Positions 53,436-61,127 of a DNA stretch of 64,000 bases are shown here, piece after piece. The stretch is from assembly GCF_042433055.1 (NCBI RefSeq), contig NZ_JBHLWB010000001.1, positions 124,001-188,000 of the forward strand, given 5' to 3'. The notes below the pieces were generated by a model that saw only the letters and a list, made by a program, of their open reading frames with translations, made no database searches and was not told the origin of the DNA. The stretch's first letter is position 1; every line of letters starts with the position of its first letter. Source of the stretch: Gallibacterium trehalosifermentans. Lineage in GTDB: Bacteria; Pseudomonadota; Gammaproteobacteria; Enterobacterales; Pasteurellaceae. Made by a program: the position numbers and the translations under genes.

Positions 53436-55205
53436 ATGATGCGTTCACATTATTGCGGTGCATTAAACCGTAGTCATATTGGTCAAGAGGTTACACTGAG
53501 TGGTTGGGTACACCGTCGTCGTGATTTAGGCGGATTAATTTTTATCGATATGCGTGATCGTGAGGGGATTGTTCAAGTATTTATTGATCCACAAAATAAA
53601 CAAGCGTTTGCAAAAGCAGCGAATTTACGCAGTGAATATTGTATTCAAATTAAAGGGCAAGTGATCGCGCGCCCAGATAACCAAATCAATAAAAATATGG
53701 CAACGGGGGAAGTCGAAGTGTCGGCGACCGATGTCCTTATTTATAACGCATCAGACGTATTACCATTAGATTTCAACCAAAATAATACAGAAGAGCAACG
53801 CTTAAAATACCGTTATTTAGATTTACGCCGTCCAGAAATGGCGCAACGCTTAAAAACACGCGCGAAAATTACCAGCTATGTACGCCGTTTTATGGATAAC
53901 CATGGTTTCCTTGATATTGAAACCCCAATGCTAACCAAAGCAACGCCAGAGGGAGCGCGAGATTATCTTGTCCCAAGCCGTGTGCATAAAGGAAAATTCT
54001 ACGCACTACCACAATCACCACAGCTCTTTAAGCAATTATTGATGATGTCAGGCTTTGATCGCTATTATCAAATTGTAAAATGTTTCCGAGATGAAGATTT
54101 ACGCGCCGATCGCCAACCTGAATTTACCCAAATCGATGTAGAAACCTCTTTCTTAACGGCGCCAGAAGTCCGTTCAATTATGGAAGAAATGGTACATGGC
54201 TTATGGTTAGAAATTTTAGGTGTGGATTTAGGTAAATTCCCCGTGATGACATTTGCCGAAGCGATGCGTCGTTTTGGTTCAGATAAGCCAGATTTACGTA
54301 ATCCATTGGAAATGGTAGATGTCGCTGATTTATTAAAAGAAGTTGAGTTTAAAGTCTTTAGTGGTCCAGCGAATGATCCAAAAGGACGTATCGCCGCGAT
54401 CCGTGTACCAAACGGTAATCAAATAACACGTAAACAAATTGACGAATATACGCAATTTGTCAGTATTTATGGTGCAAAAGGGCTGGCTTGGATCAAAGTT
54501 AATGACCTGACTGCTGGTGTAGAGGGAATACAAAGTCCAATCGCTAAATTCTTATCTGAAGAAGTGTTAAACGCTGTGTTAGAACGAGTACAAGCACAAA
54601 CGGGCGATATTATCTTCTTTGGCGCAGATAGCTATAAAGTGGTTACCGATGCAATGGGCGCGTTACGTTTGAAATTAGGACGTGATTGTGGTTTAACCAA
54701 GTTAGATCAATGGGCGCCATTATGGGTAATTGATTTCCCAATGTTTGAAGATGATGGTGAGGGTGGTTTAGCCGCAATGCACCACCCATTTACTTCACCA
54801 GCGCACGTTTCACCAGAAGAGCTAGAACAATCACCAGTTGATGCTGTGGCAAATGCTTATGATATGGTGATTAACGGCTACGAGGTTGGCGGCGGCTCAG
54901 TGCGTATTTTTGAAGCAAAAATGCAACAAACCGTATTCCGCATTTTAGGCATTAATGAACAAGAACAGCAGGAAAAATTTGGCTTCTTACTTGATGCGTT
55001 AAAATTTGGCACACCGCCACACGCAGGTTTAGCTTTTGGTTTAGATCGTTTAACCATGTTATTAACTGGCACAGAAAATATCCGTGATGTCATTGCTTTC
55101 CCGAAAACCACTGCAGCGGCGTGTTTAATGACAGAAGCACCAAGCTATGCCAATGAGCAAGCTCTACAAGAGTTAGCTATTCAAGTTACAAAAGTGAAAG
55201 AGTAA
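53436..55205 (+). CDS. aspS: Aspartyl-tRNA synthetase
   Basis: 589 aa class II synthetase. The N-terminal OB-fold anticodon-binding domain (GWVHRRRDLGGLIFIDMRDR) leads into the catalytic domain with motif 2 (FRDEDLRADRQPEFTQIDVE) and motif 3 (GLAFGLDRLTMLL). The bacterial GAD insertion is present. AAGGA lies 9 bp before ATG 53436, and the start MMR is also found in Haemophilus. It heads the aspS-lipoprotein-nudB-yebC cluster. Confidence 0.98.
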   Translation: MMRSHYCGALNRSHIGQEVTLSGWVHRRRDLGGLIFIDMRDREGIVQVFIDPQNKQAFAKAANLRSEYCIQIKGQVIARPDNQINKNMATGEVEVSATDVLIYNASDVLPLDFNQNNTEEQRLKYRYLDLRRPEMAQRLKTRAKITSYVRRFMDNHGFLDIETPMLTKATPEGARDYLVPSRVHKGKFYALPQSPQLFKQLLMMSGFDRYYQIVKCFRDEDLRADRQPEFTQIDVETSFLTAPEVRSIMEEMVHGLWLEILGVDLGKFPVMTFAEAMRRFGSDKPDLRNPLEMVDVADLLKEVEFKVFSGPANDPKGRIAAIRVPNGNQITRKQIDEYTQFVSIYGAKGLAWIKVNDLTAGVEGIQSPIAKFLSEEVLNAVLERVQAQTGDIIFFGADSYKVVTDAMGALRLKLGRDCGLTKLDQWAPLWVIDFPMFEDDGEGGLAAMHHPFTSPAHVSPEELEQSPVDAVANAYDMVINGYEVGGGSVRIFEAKMQQTVFRILGINEQEQQEKFGFLLDALKFGTPPHAGLAFGLDRLTMLLTGTENIRDVIAFPKTTAAACLMTEAPSYANEQALQELAIQVTKVKE

Positions 55206-55214
55206 GGGGGAACC

Positions 55215-56117
55215 ATGAAACAATATAAAATAGGGGCATTATTTCTAGCAACATTTGCCCTATTTGCCTGCAAAGATGAACAAGTAGTAACAAAATCTAG
55301 CGCAGAGACAACAGAACAGCAACAAGCCGTTGAAGCCTCAACAATCCCTTTAATTAGTGCAGAACCAACGACATTAATCCAAGAGAAAAAATGTTTTAAA
55401 GATGAGCGCTGTTATGAAATTGATATGAAAGGATTAAAAACCAATGTAGATTGGATTGATCACTATTTTCAAACACAAGCCCGAGAGTATCTTATCCCAG
55501 AAGATAGCGGGTTATCACCAGAAGAGGCTGATAAAGCGAAAGCTCACTGGCAGCAATTATCTTTCGAACAATTAAAAGCAGAATATATTAAGAGTATCGC
55601 TGATTTATTTAACGATCCTGAATATGCACCTATTGGTTACGCTTTTGAATATCAACCCCGTTTTATTGCACAACATCAGCAATTAGCCATGTTTGTTGAT
55701 TATTTTTCTCTCTATTCTGGTGGTGCACATGGTATCTACGGAACACGTTTTAGCAATTTTGATTTACAAACGAAAAAATTATTAAAGCTAGATGATATTT
55801 TATTGCCTAACCAACAGCTCAAATTTAATGAATTATTACAAAATGCCTTTTTATACTATTTATCAACAGTAGAAAATGAGCAATCCCTAGAAAAATTACA
55901 GCAATTATTGCAAGAAAGAGAATCTATGGGGTGGAAGCTGGTGCCAACGGATAACTTTACCTTTACTTATGAAGGAGTCTTATTCAATTATCGACCATAT
56001 GAATTAGGCGCATACGCAGAGGGAGAAATTCAATTATTAATCCCGTATAACGCCTTAATTGGGGTAGCAAAACCAAGCTATCTATTTAACACAACGAAAT
56101 CAATTATTTCTGAATAA
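55215..56117 (+). CDS. Putative lipoprotein with DUF3298/DUF4163-like domain
   Basis: 300 aa. A lipoprotein signal peptide ends at the lipobox LFAC (Cys near residue 19), followed by a Thr/Ser/Glu linker. The later segment DYFSLYSGGAHGIYGTRFSN near residue 165 and LLIPYNALIGVAKP near 275 fit the RsiV/DUF3298 domain found in lipoproteins of unknown function. It lies 9 bp after aspS and directly before nudB, whose start adjoins its stop, so it is an insertion in an otherwise standard aspS-nudB-yebC operon. Confidence 0.78.
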   Translation: MKQYKIGALFLATFALFACKDEQVVTKSSAETTEQQQAVEASTIPLISAEPTTLIQEKKCFKDERCYEIDMKGLKTNVDWIDHYFQTQAREYLIPEDSGLSPEEADKAKAHWQQLSFEQLKAEYIKSIADLFNDPEYAPIGYAFEYQPRFIAQHQQLAMFVDYFSLYSGGAHGIYGTRFSNFDLQTKKLLKLDDILLPNQQLKFNELLQNAFLYYLSTVENEQSLEKLQQLLQERESMGWKLVPTDNFTFTYEGVLFNYRPYELGAYAEGEIQLLIPYNALIGVAKPSYLFNTTKSIISE

Positions 56118-56573
56118 ATGAAGAGATATAAACGTCCTGAATCAGTTTTAGTTGTTGTGTATTGTACAGATACAAAACGAGTATTAATGCTACAACGTAA
56201 AGATGATCAGGCGTTTTGGCAATCAGTTTCAGGCAGTTTAGAAGCGGGGGAAACCCCTGCACAAGCAGCAGAACGGGAAGTATTGGAAGAGCTACAATTA
56301 GATCTTGCTAAGCTACCTTGTATGCTGAAAGATTGTCATTATGAAGTCGATTTTGAAATCTTTGCCCAATTTCGTGATCGTTATGCACCTAATGTAACGC
56401 ATTGTCATGAATATTGGTTTACCTTAGCGTTAGCAGAAGAGTATCCCGTGGTATTAACGGAACATTCCGCTTATCGTTGGGTAGAAGCCGAAACGGCAAT
56501 AAAGATGACAAAATCTTGGAATAACGCGCAAGCGATAGAAAAATTTGTAATACATCAACCTATTGAAAATTAA
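56118..56573 (+). CDS. nudB: Dihydroneopterin triphosphate diphosphatase
   Basis: 151 aa Nudix hydrolase of folate synthesis. The Nudix box is complete: GSLEAGETPAQAAEREVLEE near residues 37-56, fitting GX5EX7REUXEE. The N-terminal YKRPESVLVVVYCTDTKRVL is typical of NudB. Its ATG directly follows the upstream stop. It sits between aspS and yebC as in E. coli. Confidence 0.94.
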   Translation: MKRYKRPESVLVVVYCTDTKRVLMLQRKDDQAFWQSVSGSLEAGETPAQAAEREVLEELQLDLAKLPCMLKDCHYEVDFEIFAQFRDRYAPNVTHCHEYWFTLALAEEYPVVLTEHSAYRWVEAETAIKMTKSWNNAQAIEKFVIHQPIEN

Positions 56574-56585
56574 AGAGGATTTTTC

Positions 56586-57323
56586 ATGGCTGGTCATAGT
56601 AAATGGGCTAATATTAAACACCGTAAAGCGGCGCAAGACGCACAACGTGGGAAAATTTTTACTAAATTAATTCGAGAGTTAGTTACCGCAGCAAAATTAG
56701 GCGGCGCTGATGTGGGTTCAAACCCACGTTTACGCACTGCTGTAGATAAAGCACTATCAAACAATATGACGCGTGATACCATCAACCGTGCAATTCAACG
56801 TGGTGCAGGTGGTGGCGATGATACCAATATGGAATCTATTGTCTATGAGGGTTACGGTCCAGGTGGCACAGCAATTATTGTTGAATGTTTAACCGATAAC
56901 CGTAAACGTACAGTTTCTGAAGTACGCCATGCTTTTACTAAATGTGGTGGAAACTTAGGAACAGATGGTTCAGTTGCCTATCTCTTTACACGTAAAGGCT
57001 TAATTTTAGTGAAAGAAGCAGATGAAGATGCCTTGATGGAAGCAGCGATTGAAGCAGGCGCAGATGACGTTCAACCACAAGATGATGGCAGTTTTGAAAT
57101 CTATACTGCTTGGGAAGAGTTAAGTGCAGTGAAAGACGCATTAGCAGCAAACTTTAAAATTGATGAAGCTGAAGTAACGATGATCCCATCTACTACAGCA
57201 GAGTTAGATGCAGAAACCGCACCAAAACTAATGCGCTTAGTGGATATGCTCGAAGATTGTGATGATGTGCAAAACGTATATCACAATGGTGATATGAGCG
57301 ACGAAGTGGCTGCGTTGTTATAA
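56586..57323 (+). CDS. yebC: YebC/PmpR-family regulatory protein
   Basis: 245 aa TACO1/YebC family. The start MAGHSKWANIKHRKAAQDAQ and VYEGYGPGGTAIIVE near residue 90 are invariant. Recent work links the family to relief of ribosome stalling at proline-rich stretches; older annotation as a transcription regulator exists. AGAGGA precedes the ATG. A terminator separates it from ruvC. Confidence 0.97.
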   Translation: MAGHSKWANIKHRKAAQDAQRGKIFTKLIRELVTAAKLGGADVGSNPRLRTAVDKALSNNMTRDTINRAIQRGAGGGDDTNMESIVYEGYGPGGTAIIVECLTDNRKRTVSEVRHAFTKCGGNLGTDGSVAYLFTRKGLILVKEADEDALMEAAIEAGADDVQPQDDGSFEIYTAWEELSAVKDALAANFKIDEAEVTMIPSTTAELDAETAPKLMRLVDMLEDCDDVQNVYHNGDMSDEVAALL

Positions 57324-57369
57324 AAAACAAGATTGATAGAGATCTGATATAAAAATTAAGTAGCAAATG

Positions 57370-57396
57370 AGGGCGTTCTAAACGCCCTATTTTTTA
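57370..57396 (+). terminator. Terminator between yebC and ruvC
   Basis: A perfect 8-bp G/C-rich stem (57370-57377 with 57381-57388), loop CTA, T-rich tail. It ends 12 bp before ruvC. Confidence 0.88.
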
Positions 57397-57407
57397 GGTA
57401 GTAATTT

Positions 57408-57977
57408 ATGATTATTCTCGGCATTGACCCTGGTTCACGTCTAACAGGATATGGTGTGATTCACCAACAAGGAAAACAACTTATTTATCTTGGTAGTGGT
57501 GTCATTCGCACGGAAGTTGATGATTTGCCCACCCGTTTACAACGCATTTATGCAGGAGTAAGCGAGATTATCACGCAATTTCAACCCAATGTCTTATCGA
57601 TTGAACAAGTCTTTATGGCAAAAAATGCAGATTCTGCATTAAAACTTGGACAAGCAAGGGGAGCAGCGATTGTCGCCGCAACTAATCAACAAATACCAGT
57701 CTTTGAATATGCTGCAAGATTAGTAAAGCAGACCGTAGTGGGCATTGGTTCAGCGGATAAAAAACAAGTCCAGCATATGGTAACCAGAATGTTAAACTTA
57801 TCCGCCTCACCACAAGCCGATGCGGCAGATGCCTTAGCGATTGCGATTACTCATGCGCATTCTATCCAATATTCATTACAAATTGCCAAAGCAGGGCAAG
57901 TGCAATTAACAGGAAATAACACACAATTAAAAGCAAGATATAGTCGTGGACGTTTTCGTTTAAAAGCAGAGAGTTAA
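57408..57977 (+). CDS. ruvC: Holliday junction resolvase RuvC
   Basis: 189 aa. Catalytic acidic residues are in LGIDPGSRLTGYG (D7), LSIEQVFMAKNADSALKLGQ (Glu near 66) and QADAADALAIAITHAH (two Asp near 138-141). RuvC resolves Holliday junctions with RuvAB. ruvA and ruvB, which usually follow in Haemophilus and E. coli, are not here: a toxin-antitoxin-like pair begins 112 bp after the stop. Confidence 0.96.
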   Translation: MIILGIDPGSRLTGYGVIHQQGKQLIYLGSGVIRTEVDDLPTRLQRIYAGVSEIITQFQPNVLSIEQVFMAKNADSALKLGQARGAAIVAATNQQIPVFEYAARLVKQTVVGIGSADKKQVQHMVTRMLNLSASPQADAADALAIAITHAHSIQYSLQIAKAGQVQLTGNNTQLKARYSRGRFRLKAES

Positions 57978-58016
57978 ATCAGCAAACCACTTTTTTAATA
58001 AAATCAAATGATTTAT

Positions 58017-58052
58017 ATTTGTAGGTAATTTTTTACTTACAAGCAGACTATA
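58017..58052 (+). promoter_or_regulatory. Promoter and palindromic operator of the zeta-toxin unit
   Basis: TTGTAGGTAA (58017-58026) and TTACTTACAA (58031-58040) form an inverted repeat with one mismatch around TTTT. TATAAT at 58047-58052 fits a -10 element, so the palindrome covers the -35 region, as expected for autoregulation by a toxin-antitoxin pair. Confidence 0.5.
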
Positions 58053-58089
58053 ATCATACAAGATCACAAACTAAATCTCAGAGGCTATT

Positions 58090-58329
58090 ATGTGTACTTT
58101 AATGCAAAAAGATGTATTAATCGAAATGGTTGCGAACGCAATGGCAACAATCGATTTAAGAACAGATCCAACTTCTAAAGAGAATGAAGATCTTCATTAT
58201 TTAGTTAATTTGAGAAATAATTTATATAGTACTCATCATGATAATATTGATTTTATGTTGTTATCAAACAAGATAAAAATGATAAAAAATAAATATGTTA
58301 GTTTACCTATTCATCAATATTATTCGTAA
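58090..58329 (+). CDS. Small protein upstream of the zeta toxin, probable antitoxin
   Basis: 79 aa, starting MCTLMQKDVLIEMVANAMAT, predicted mostly helical. I do not recognise it firmly; it resembles no classic epsilon or PezA sequence. It lies 12 bp before a zeta-toxin gene, behind a palindromic promoter, and its size fits an antitoxin, so that role is inferred from position. The start Met could also be Met 5 (ATG 58102). Confidence 0.6.
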   Translation: MCTLMQKDVLIEMVANAMATIDLRTDPTSKENEDLHYLVNLRNNLYSTHHDNIDFMLLSNKIKMIKNKYVSLPIHQYYS

Positions 58330-58341
58330 GTAAAACTGATT

Positions 58342-59070
58342 ATGAAATCAAAAGAAGATATTTTAGATGCCATAACTAAGTATGATTTAGAAAGTGATGT
58401 TAATAAAAAATTCACTAAATTATGGGAACGATTATCTAGTGATAAAGCACTTTCTCCCCAACAATTTCCTATCGGTGTTTTATTAGGTGGGCAGCCTGGT
58501 GCAGGGAAGTCTTTTGCAACGATGGAGATTAAAACACGTTTAAATAATAATGTTCTTGTTATTAATGGTGATGAATTTAGATCTTATCATAAGCATTATG
58601 ATGATTTTTACCTGTTATATGGCAAAGATGCAGCAAAATATACAGGTGCTTTTACAGGTAAAATGGTTGAAAAGATTCGAGATGAAGCTATTAAAAGTCG
58701 CTTTAATATTGTGATAGAGGGAACATTTAGAACATCTGAAACCCCGTTAAAAGAGTTAAATAATTTTAAAGAAAAAGGATATAAGGCTGAAGTTATTGTT
58801 TGTACTTGCCCTAAAGAAGTAAGTTGGGAAAGTACGATTAAACGAGCTAAAGAATTAGAGGCTGTAGGGCTGCAGCCAAGATATGTTCCTAAAGATCATC
58901 ATGATTATGTAGTGAAAAATCTTGCAGATAATGTGCAAACTGTTTTCGAAAGCGGGCTAGTTTCTCATTTAAAAGTTTTTTCAAGATCGCAAAAATTATT
59001 TGATTCAAAAATAGATACAATAAATACCTTAAAAGCGTGTATTAATAATGAATTAAATAAGAATGTTTAG
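58342..59070 (+). CDS. Zeta-type toxin (UDP-GlcNAc kinase family)
   Basis: 242 aa. Walker A GGQPGAGKSFAT is at about residues 48-59, followed by NGDEFRSYHKHYDDF (the Asp and substrate loop of zeta toxins) and IVIEGTFRTSETPL near 121. Family members phosphorylate UDP-N-acetylglucosamine and poison cell-wall synthesis. A 79-aa partner lies upstream. The stop codon (59068-59070) coincides with the outer edge of a long inverted repeat, so the 3' end may have been redefined by insertion of that repeat. Confidence 0.88.
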   Translation: MKSKEDILDAITKYDLESDVNKKFTKLWERLSSDKALSPQQFPIGVLLGGQPGAGKSFATMEIKTRLNNNVLVINGDEFRSYHKHYDDFYLLYGKDAAKYTGAFTGKMVEKIRDEAIKSRFNIVIEGTFRTSETPLKELNNFKEKGYKAEVIVCTCPKEVSWESTIKRAKELEAVGLQPRYVPKDHHDYVVKNLADNVQTVFESGLVSHLKVFSRSQKLFDSKIDTINTLKACINNELNKNV

Positions 59071-59269
59071 TGCTGTTTACTGACAAAGTTATATTCATTC
59101 ATTCTTAGTTTGTTTTTCTTTTTAATTGAGATTTAGGTTTCGCCCTAAAGGGTGCCTCACTATTATTCACAAGTTCGCTCAGCTACTTGCTCACCCTACG
59201 GGTCGCTGCAAGCAGCGCTCAAAAAGCAATGCTTTTTGTTATTGCTCGCAAAGAAAAGTGGGCAAAAAA
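59067..59269 (+). repeat. Long inverted repeat, left copy
   Basis: About 200 bp, from TTAGTGCTGTTTACTGACAA through AGGTTTCGCCCTAAAGGGTG, CTCACCCTACGGGTCGCTGC, AAGCAGCGCTCAAAAAGCAA to GGCAAAAAA. The same series of blocks in the same order occurs on the minus strand at 60191-60455. It contains an internal palindrome CGCTGC-AA-GCAGCG and is richer in G+C than its surroundings. Confidence 0.85.
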
Positions 59270-59279
59270 GTACGCCCTA

Positions 59280-59406
59280 GTGCCTTGCTGTTTCCTCATT
59301 TCGTCAAGATTTTTCGAGCGGCAAAAAACTGATATTTTTCTTCGTAAAACTCAGAAAAATTAGACGTTTTTTGCCTAAAAATCTTTCCTGCATTCGGGCA
59401 AGGCAC
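59280..59406. repeat. Long imperfect hairpin next to the left inverted repeat
   Basis: The ends GTGCCTTGC (59280-59288) and GCAAGGCAC (59398-59406) pair perfectly. Inside, AAGATTTTT...GGCAAAAAA pairs with TTTTTTGCCTAAAAATCTT, and CTGATATTTTTC pairs with GAAAAATTAG, with bulges. The whole 127-nt segment can fold into one rod. No gene is supported here. The remaining bases to 59520 show nothing I can name. Confidence 0.55.
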
Positions 59407-59529
59407 AAGGGAATCCATGAGGGATTTGTTGAGGTCTTACATAACGTTAGATATTTCAGTAGTCTAAATAACTAAGTGGTAGTTTTCTTTTATCAGATCA
59501 TAACAATAAATAACTTGCTCTCTTATAAA

Positions 59530-59566
59530 TTGTAGTTACAATAAAACTCTATGCTAGAAATATAAT
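59530..59566 (+). promoter_or_regulatory. Probable brnTA promoter and operator
   Basis: TTGTA-GT-TACAA (59530-59541) is a perfect 5+5 palindrome overlapping a possible -35 (TTACAA); TATAAT follows at 59561-59566, 12 bp before the brnT start. This suits autorepression by the BrnT-BrnA complex. Confidence 0.4.
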
Positions 59567-59577
59567 CATGATAAACA

Positions 59578-59855
59578 ATGAAAATTACTTATGATCAAAA
59601 TAAAAACCAACGAAATATTGATGAACGCAAATTGCCATTTGATTTAGTGGTTGATTTTCATTGGGATACAGCAGTAATTGAAGCGGATTTACGAAAACCT
59701 TATCCAGAACAAAGATTTATAGCCCTGGATTTATCGGAAAAACAGAGAGATTATTTATTTTAGTATTTACGCCAACAGCTGACGGAATTAGAGTTATTAG
59801 CCTTAGAAAGGCAAATAAAAGAGAGGTAAAATATTATGAAAAACATACCTTATAA
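59578..59855 (+). pseudogene. brnT: BrnT-family ribonuclease toxin, frameshifted
   Basis: The first frame begins MKITYDQNKNQRNIDERKLP and reads FDLVVDFHWDTAVIEADLRK, as in BrnT, but stops after 61 aa at 59761-59763. The expected rest, ILVFTPTADGIRVISLRKAN then KREVKYYE, is intact in the -1 frame and ends at 59853-59855, overlapping brnA by 20 bp as is usual for this pair. Restoring one A to the five-A run at 59738-59742 rejoins both parts. It is either a broken toxin or a sequencing error. Confidence 0.8.
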
Positions 59856-60156
59856 CCCACCAATTAATGAAAATGGTGAAGCGAGAGAATTAACTAAAGC
59901 AGATTTTGCGAGAATGAAACCTATCCAAGATGTTATGCCAGCTGAGTTTGTTGCTATGGCGATCTCTCATCAAGCTCAAAGAGAAGCGGAAGGGAAAATT
60001 AAACCTCGTACAAGAGGAAAGCAAAAGCTACCAACTAAGCAGTCAATTACTATTCGCTTATCGCCAGAAGTGATTACGGCGTTTAAAGCCACTGGACAAG
60101 GCTGGCAATCTCGCATTAATGAAGCTTTATTGAATTATGTTCGTACATCAATGTAA
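59836..60156 (+). CDS. brnA: BrnA-family antitoxin
   Basis: 106 aa. The N-terminus ELTKADFARMKPIQDVMPAE and the C-terminal ribbon-helix-helix part KQSITIRLSPEVITAFKATG are characteristic of BrnA. It neutralises the RNase BrnT and represses the operon. It is intact while brnT is frameshifted. The pair is enclosed by long inverted repeats at 59067-59269 and 60191-60455. Confidence 0.9.
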   Translation: MKNIPYNPPINENGEARELTKADFARMKPIQDVMPAEFVAMAISHQAQREAEGKIKPRTRGKQKLPTKQSITIRLSPEVITAFKATGQGWQSRINEALLNYVRTSM

Positions 60157-60190
60157 AAAGTATTTTTATTGCCATACAACTAAACTAAAT

Positions 60191-60455
60191 TTTTTTGCCT
60201 ACTTTTCTTTGCACAACAAAAAGCATTGCTTTTTGAGCGCTGCTTGCAGCGACCCGTAGGGTGAGCAAGTGAGCCGAGCGAACTTGCGAATAATAGTAGG
60301 TCGCCCTTTAGGACGAAACCTAATACCAGTTTGAGCAAAAAAATCTCTATTTGAGCAAAAAAAGTAGGTCGCCCTTAGGCGAAACCTAAATCTCAATTTA
60401 AAAGAAAAACAAAGTAAGAATGAAGGAATATCACTTTGTCAGTAAACAGCACTAA
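60191..60455 (-). repeat. Long inverted repeat, right copy
   Basis: Read on the minus strand from 60455 it starts TTAGTGCTGTTTACTGACAA and follows the left copy block by block to GGCAAAAAA. It is about 60 bp longer because the AGGTTTCG...CCTAAAGGGCGACCTAC segment is present twice, separated by TTTGCTCAAA-type repeats. Its outer edge is 9 bp from the fabA stop codon. The 307-bp gap 60157-60463 consists almost wholly of this repeat. Confidence 0.85.
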
Positions 60456-60463
60456 TAAAAAAT

Positions 60464-61009
60464 TTAAAACACCGCCGTATCTTGGAATAAACCGACTTTT
60501 AAATCTGTTGCTGTATAAATAATGCGCCCATCAACTTCCACTTCACCATCGGCGACACCCATAATCAGCTTACGATTTAGCACACGTTTCAAGTGAATAC
60601 GGTAAGTAACTTTCTTTGCTGTAGGGAGAATTTGCCCAGTAAATTTCACTTCACCAACGCCTAATGCACGCCCCTTTCCCTCACCGCCAATCCAGCCTAA
60701 GAAAAAGCCCACTAATTGCCACATCGCATCTAATCCTAAACACCCTGGCATCACAGGATCACCAATAAAATGACAATCAAAGAAAGGTAAATCAGGGCGA
60801 ATATCTAATTCGGCTTCAATATAGCCTTTAGCATAGCGACCGCTAGTTTCATTCATTTCCACAATCCGATCCATCATCAGCATTGACGGCGCAGGTAATT
60901 GCGGTCCTTTTTCTCCAAATAATTCACCACGCCCAGAAGCCAATAACTCCTCATAACTAAATGATTTTTGGTGAGTAAAAATTCTTTTTTGTGAACGGCT
61001 GTTTGGCAT
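60464..61009 (-). CDS. fabA: 3-hydroxydecanoyl-ACP dehydratase/isomerase
   Basis: 181 aa. FabA introduces the double bond in anaerobic unsaturated fatty acid synthesis. The active-site His lies in FFDCHFIGDPVMPGCLGLDA (near residues 76-95), with the catalytic Asp in LGLDAMWQ. AGGAGA precedes the ATG at 61009. The Lon-like protease gene ycbZ lies upstream on the same strand, as in E. coli. Confidence 0.96.
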   Translation of the reverse strand: MPNSRSQKRIFTHQKSFSYEELLASGRGELFGEKGPQLPAPSMLMMDRIVEMNETSGRYAKGYIEAELDIRPDLPFFDCHFIGDPVMPGCLGLDAMWQLVGFFLGWIGGEGKGRALGVGEVKFTGQILPTAKKVTYRIHLKRVLNRKLIMGVADGEVEVDGRIIYTATDLKVGLFQDTAVF

Positions 61010-61127
61010 ACTGATCTCCTACAAGTAAGCATTAATATTCCTTTTGCAAGGAACAACAAGATGAAAGCTATTCTAGCAAGGAATAAAATAGCTTACACCT
61101 GTTAGCTGAATGGTCGGAGCAGTTAGT

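Noticed and set aside
59126..59332. 68-aa frame, with a related 65-aa minus-strand frame at 60199-60396
   Set aside because: Both are translations of the long inverted repeat. Their similarity to each other comes from the repeat, and no ribosome-binding site supports them.
59728..59763. Programmed -1 frameshift in brnT
   Set aside because: The A run has only five A and lacks a proper X-XXY-YYZ slippery heptamer in the zero frame; simple base loss explains the split better.
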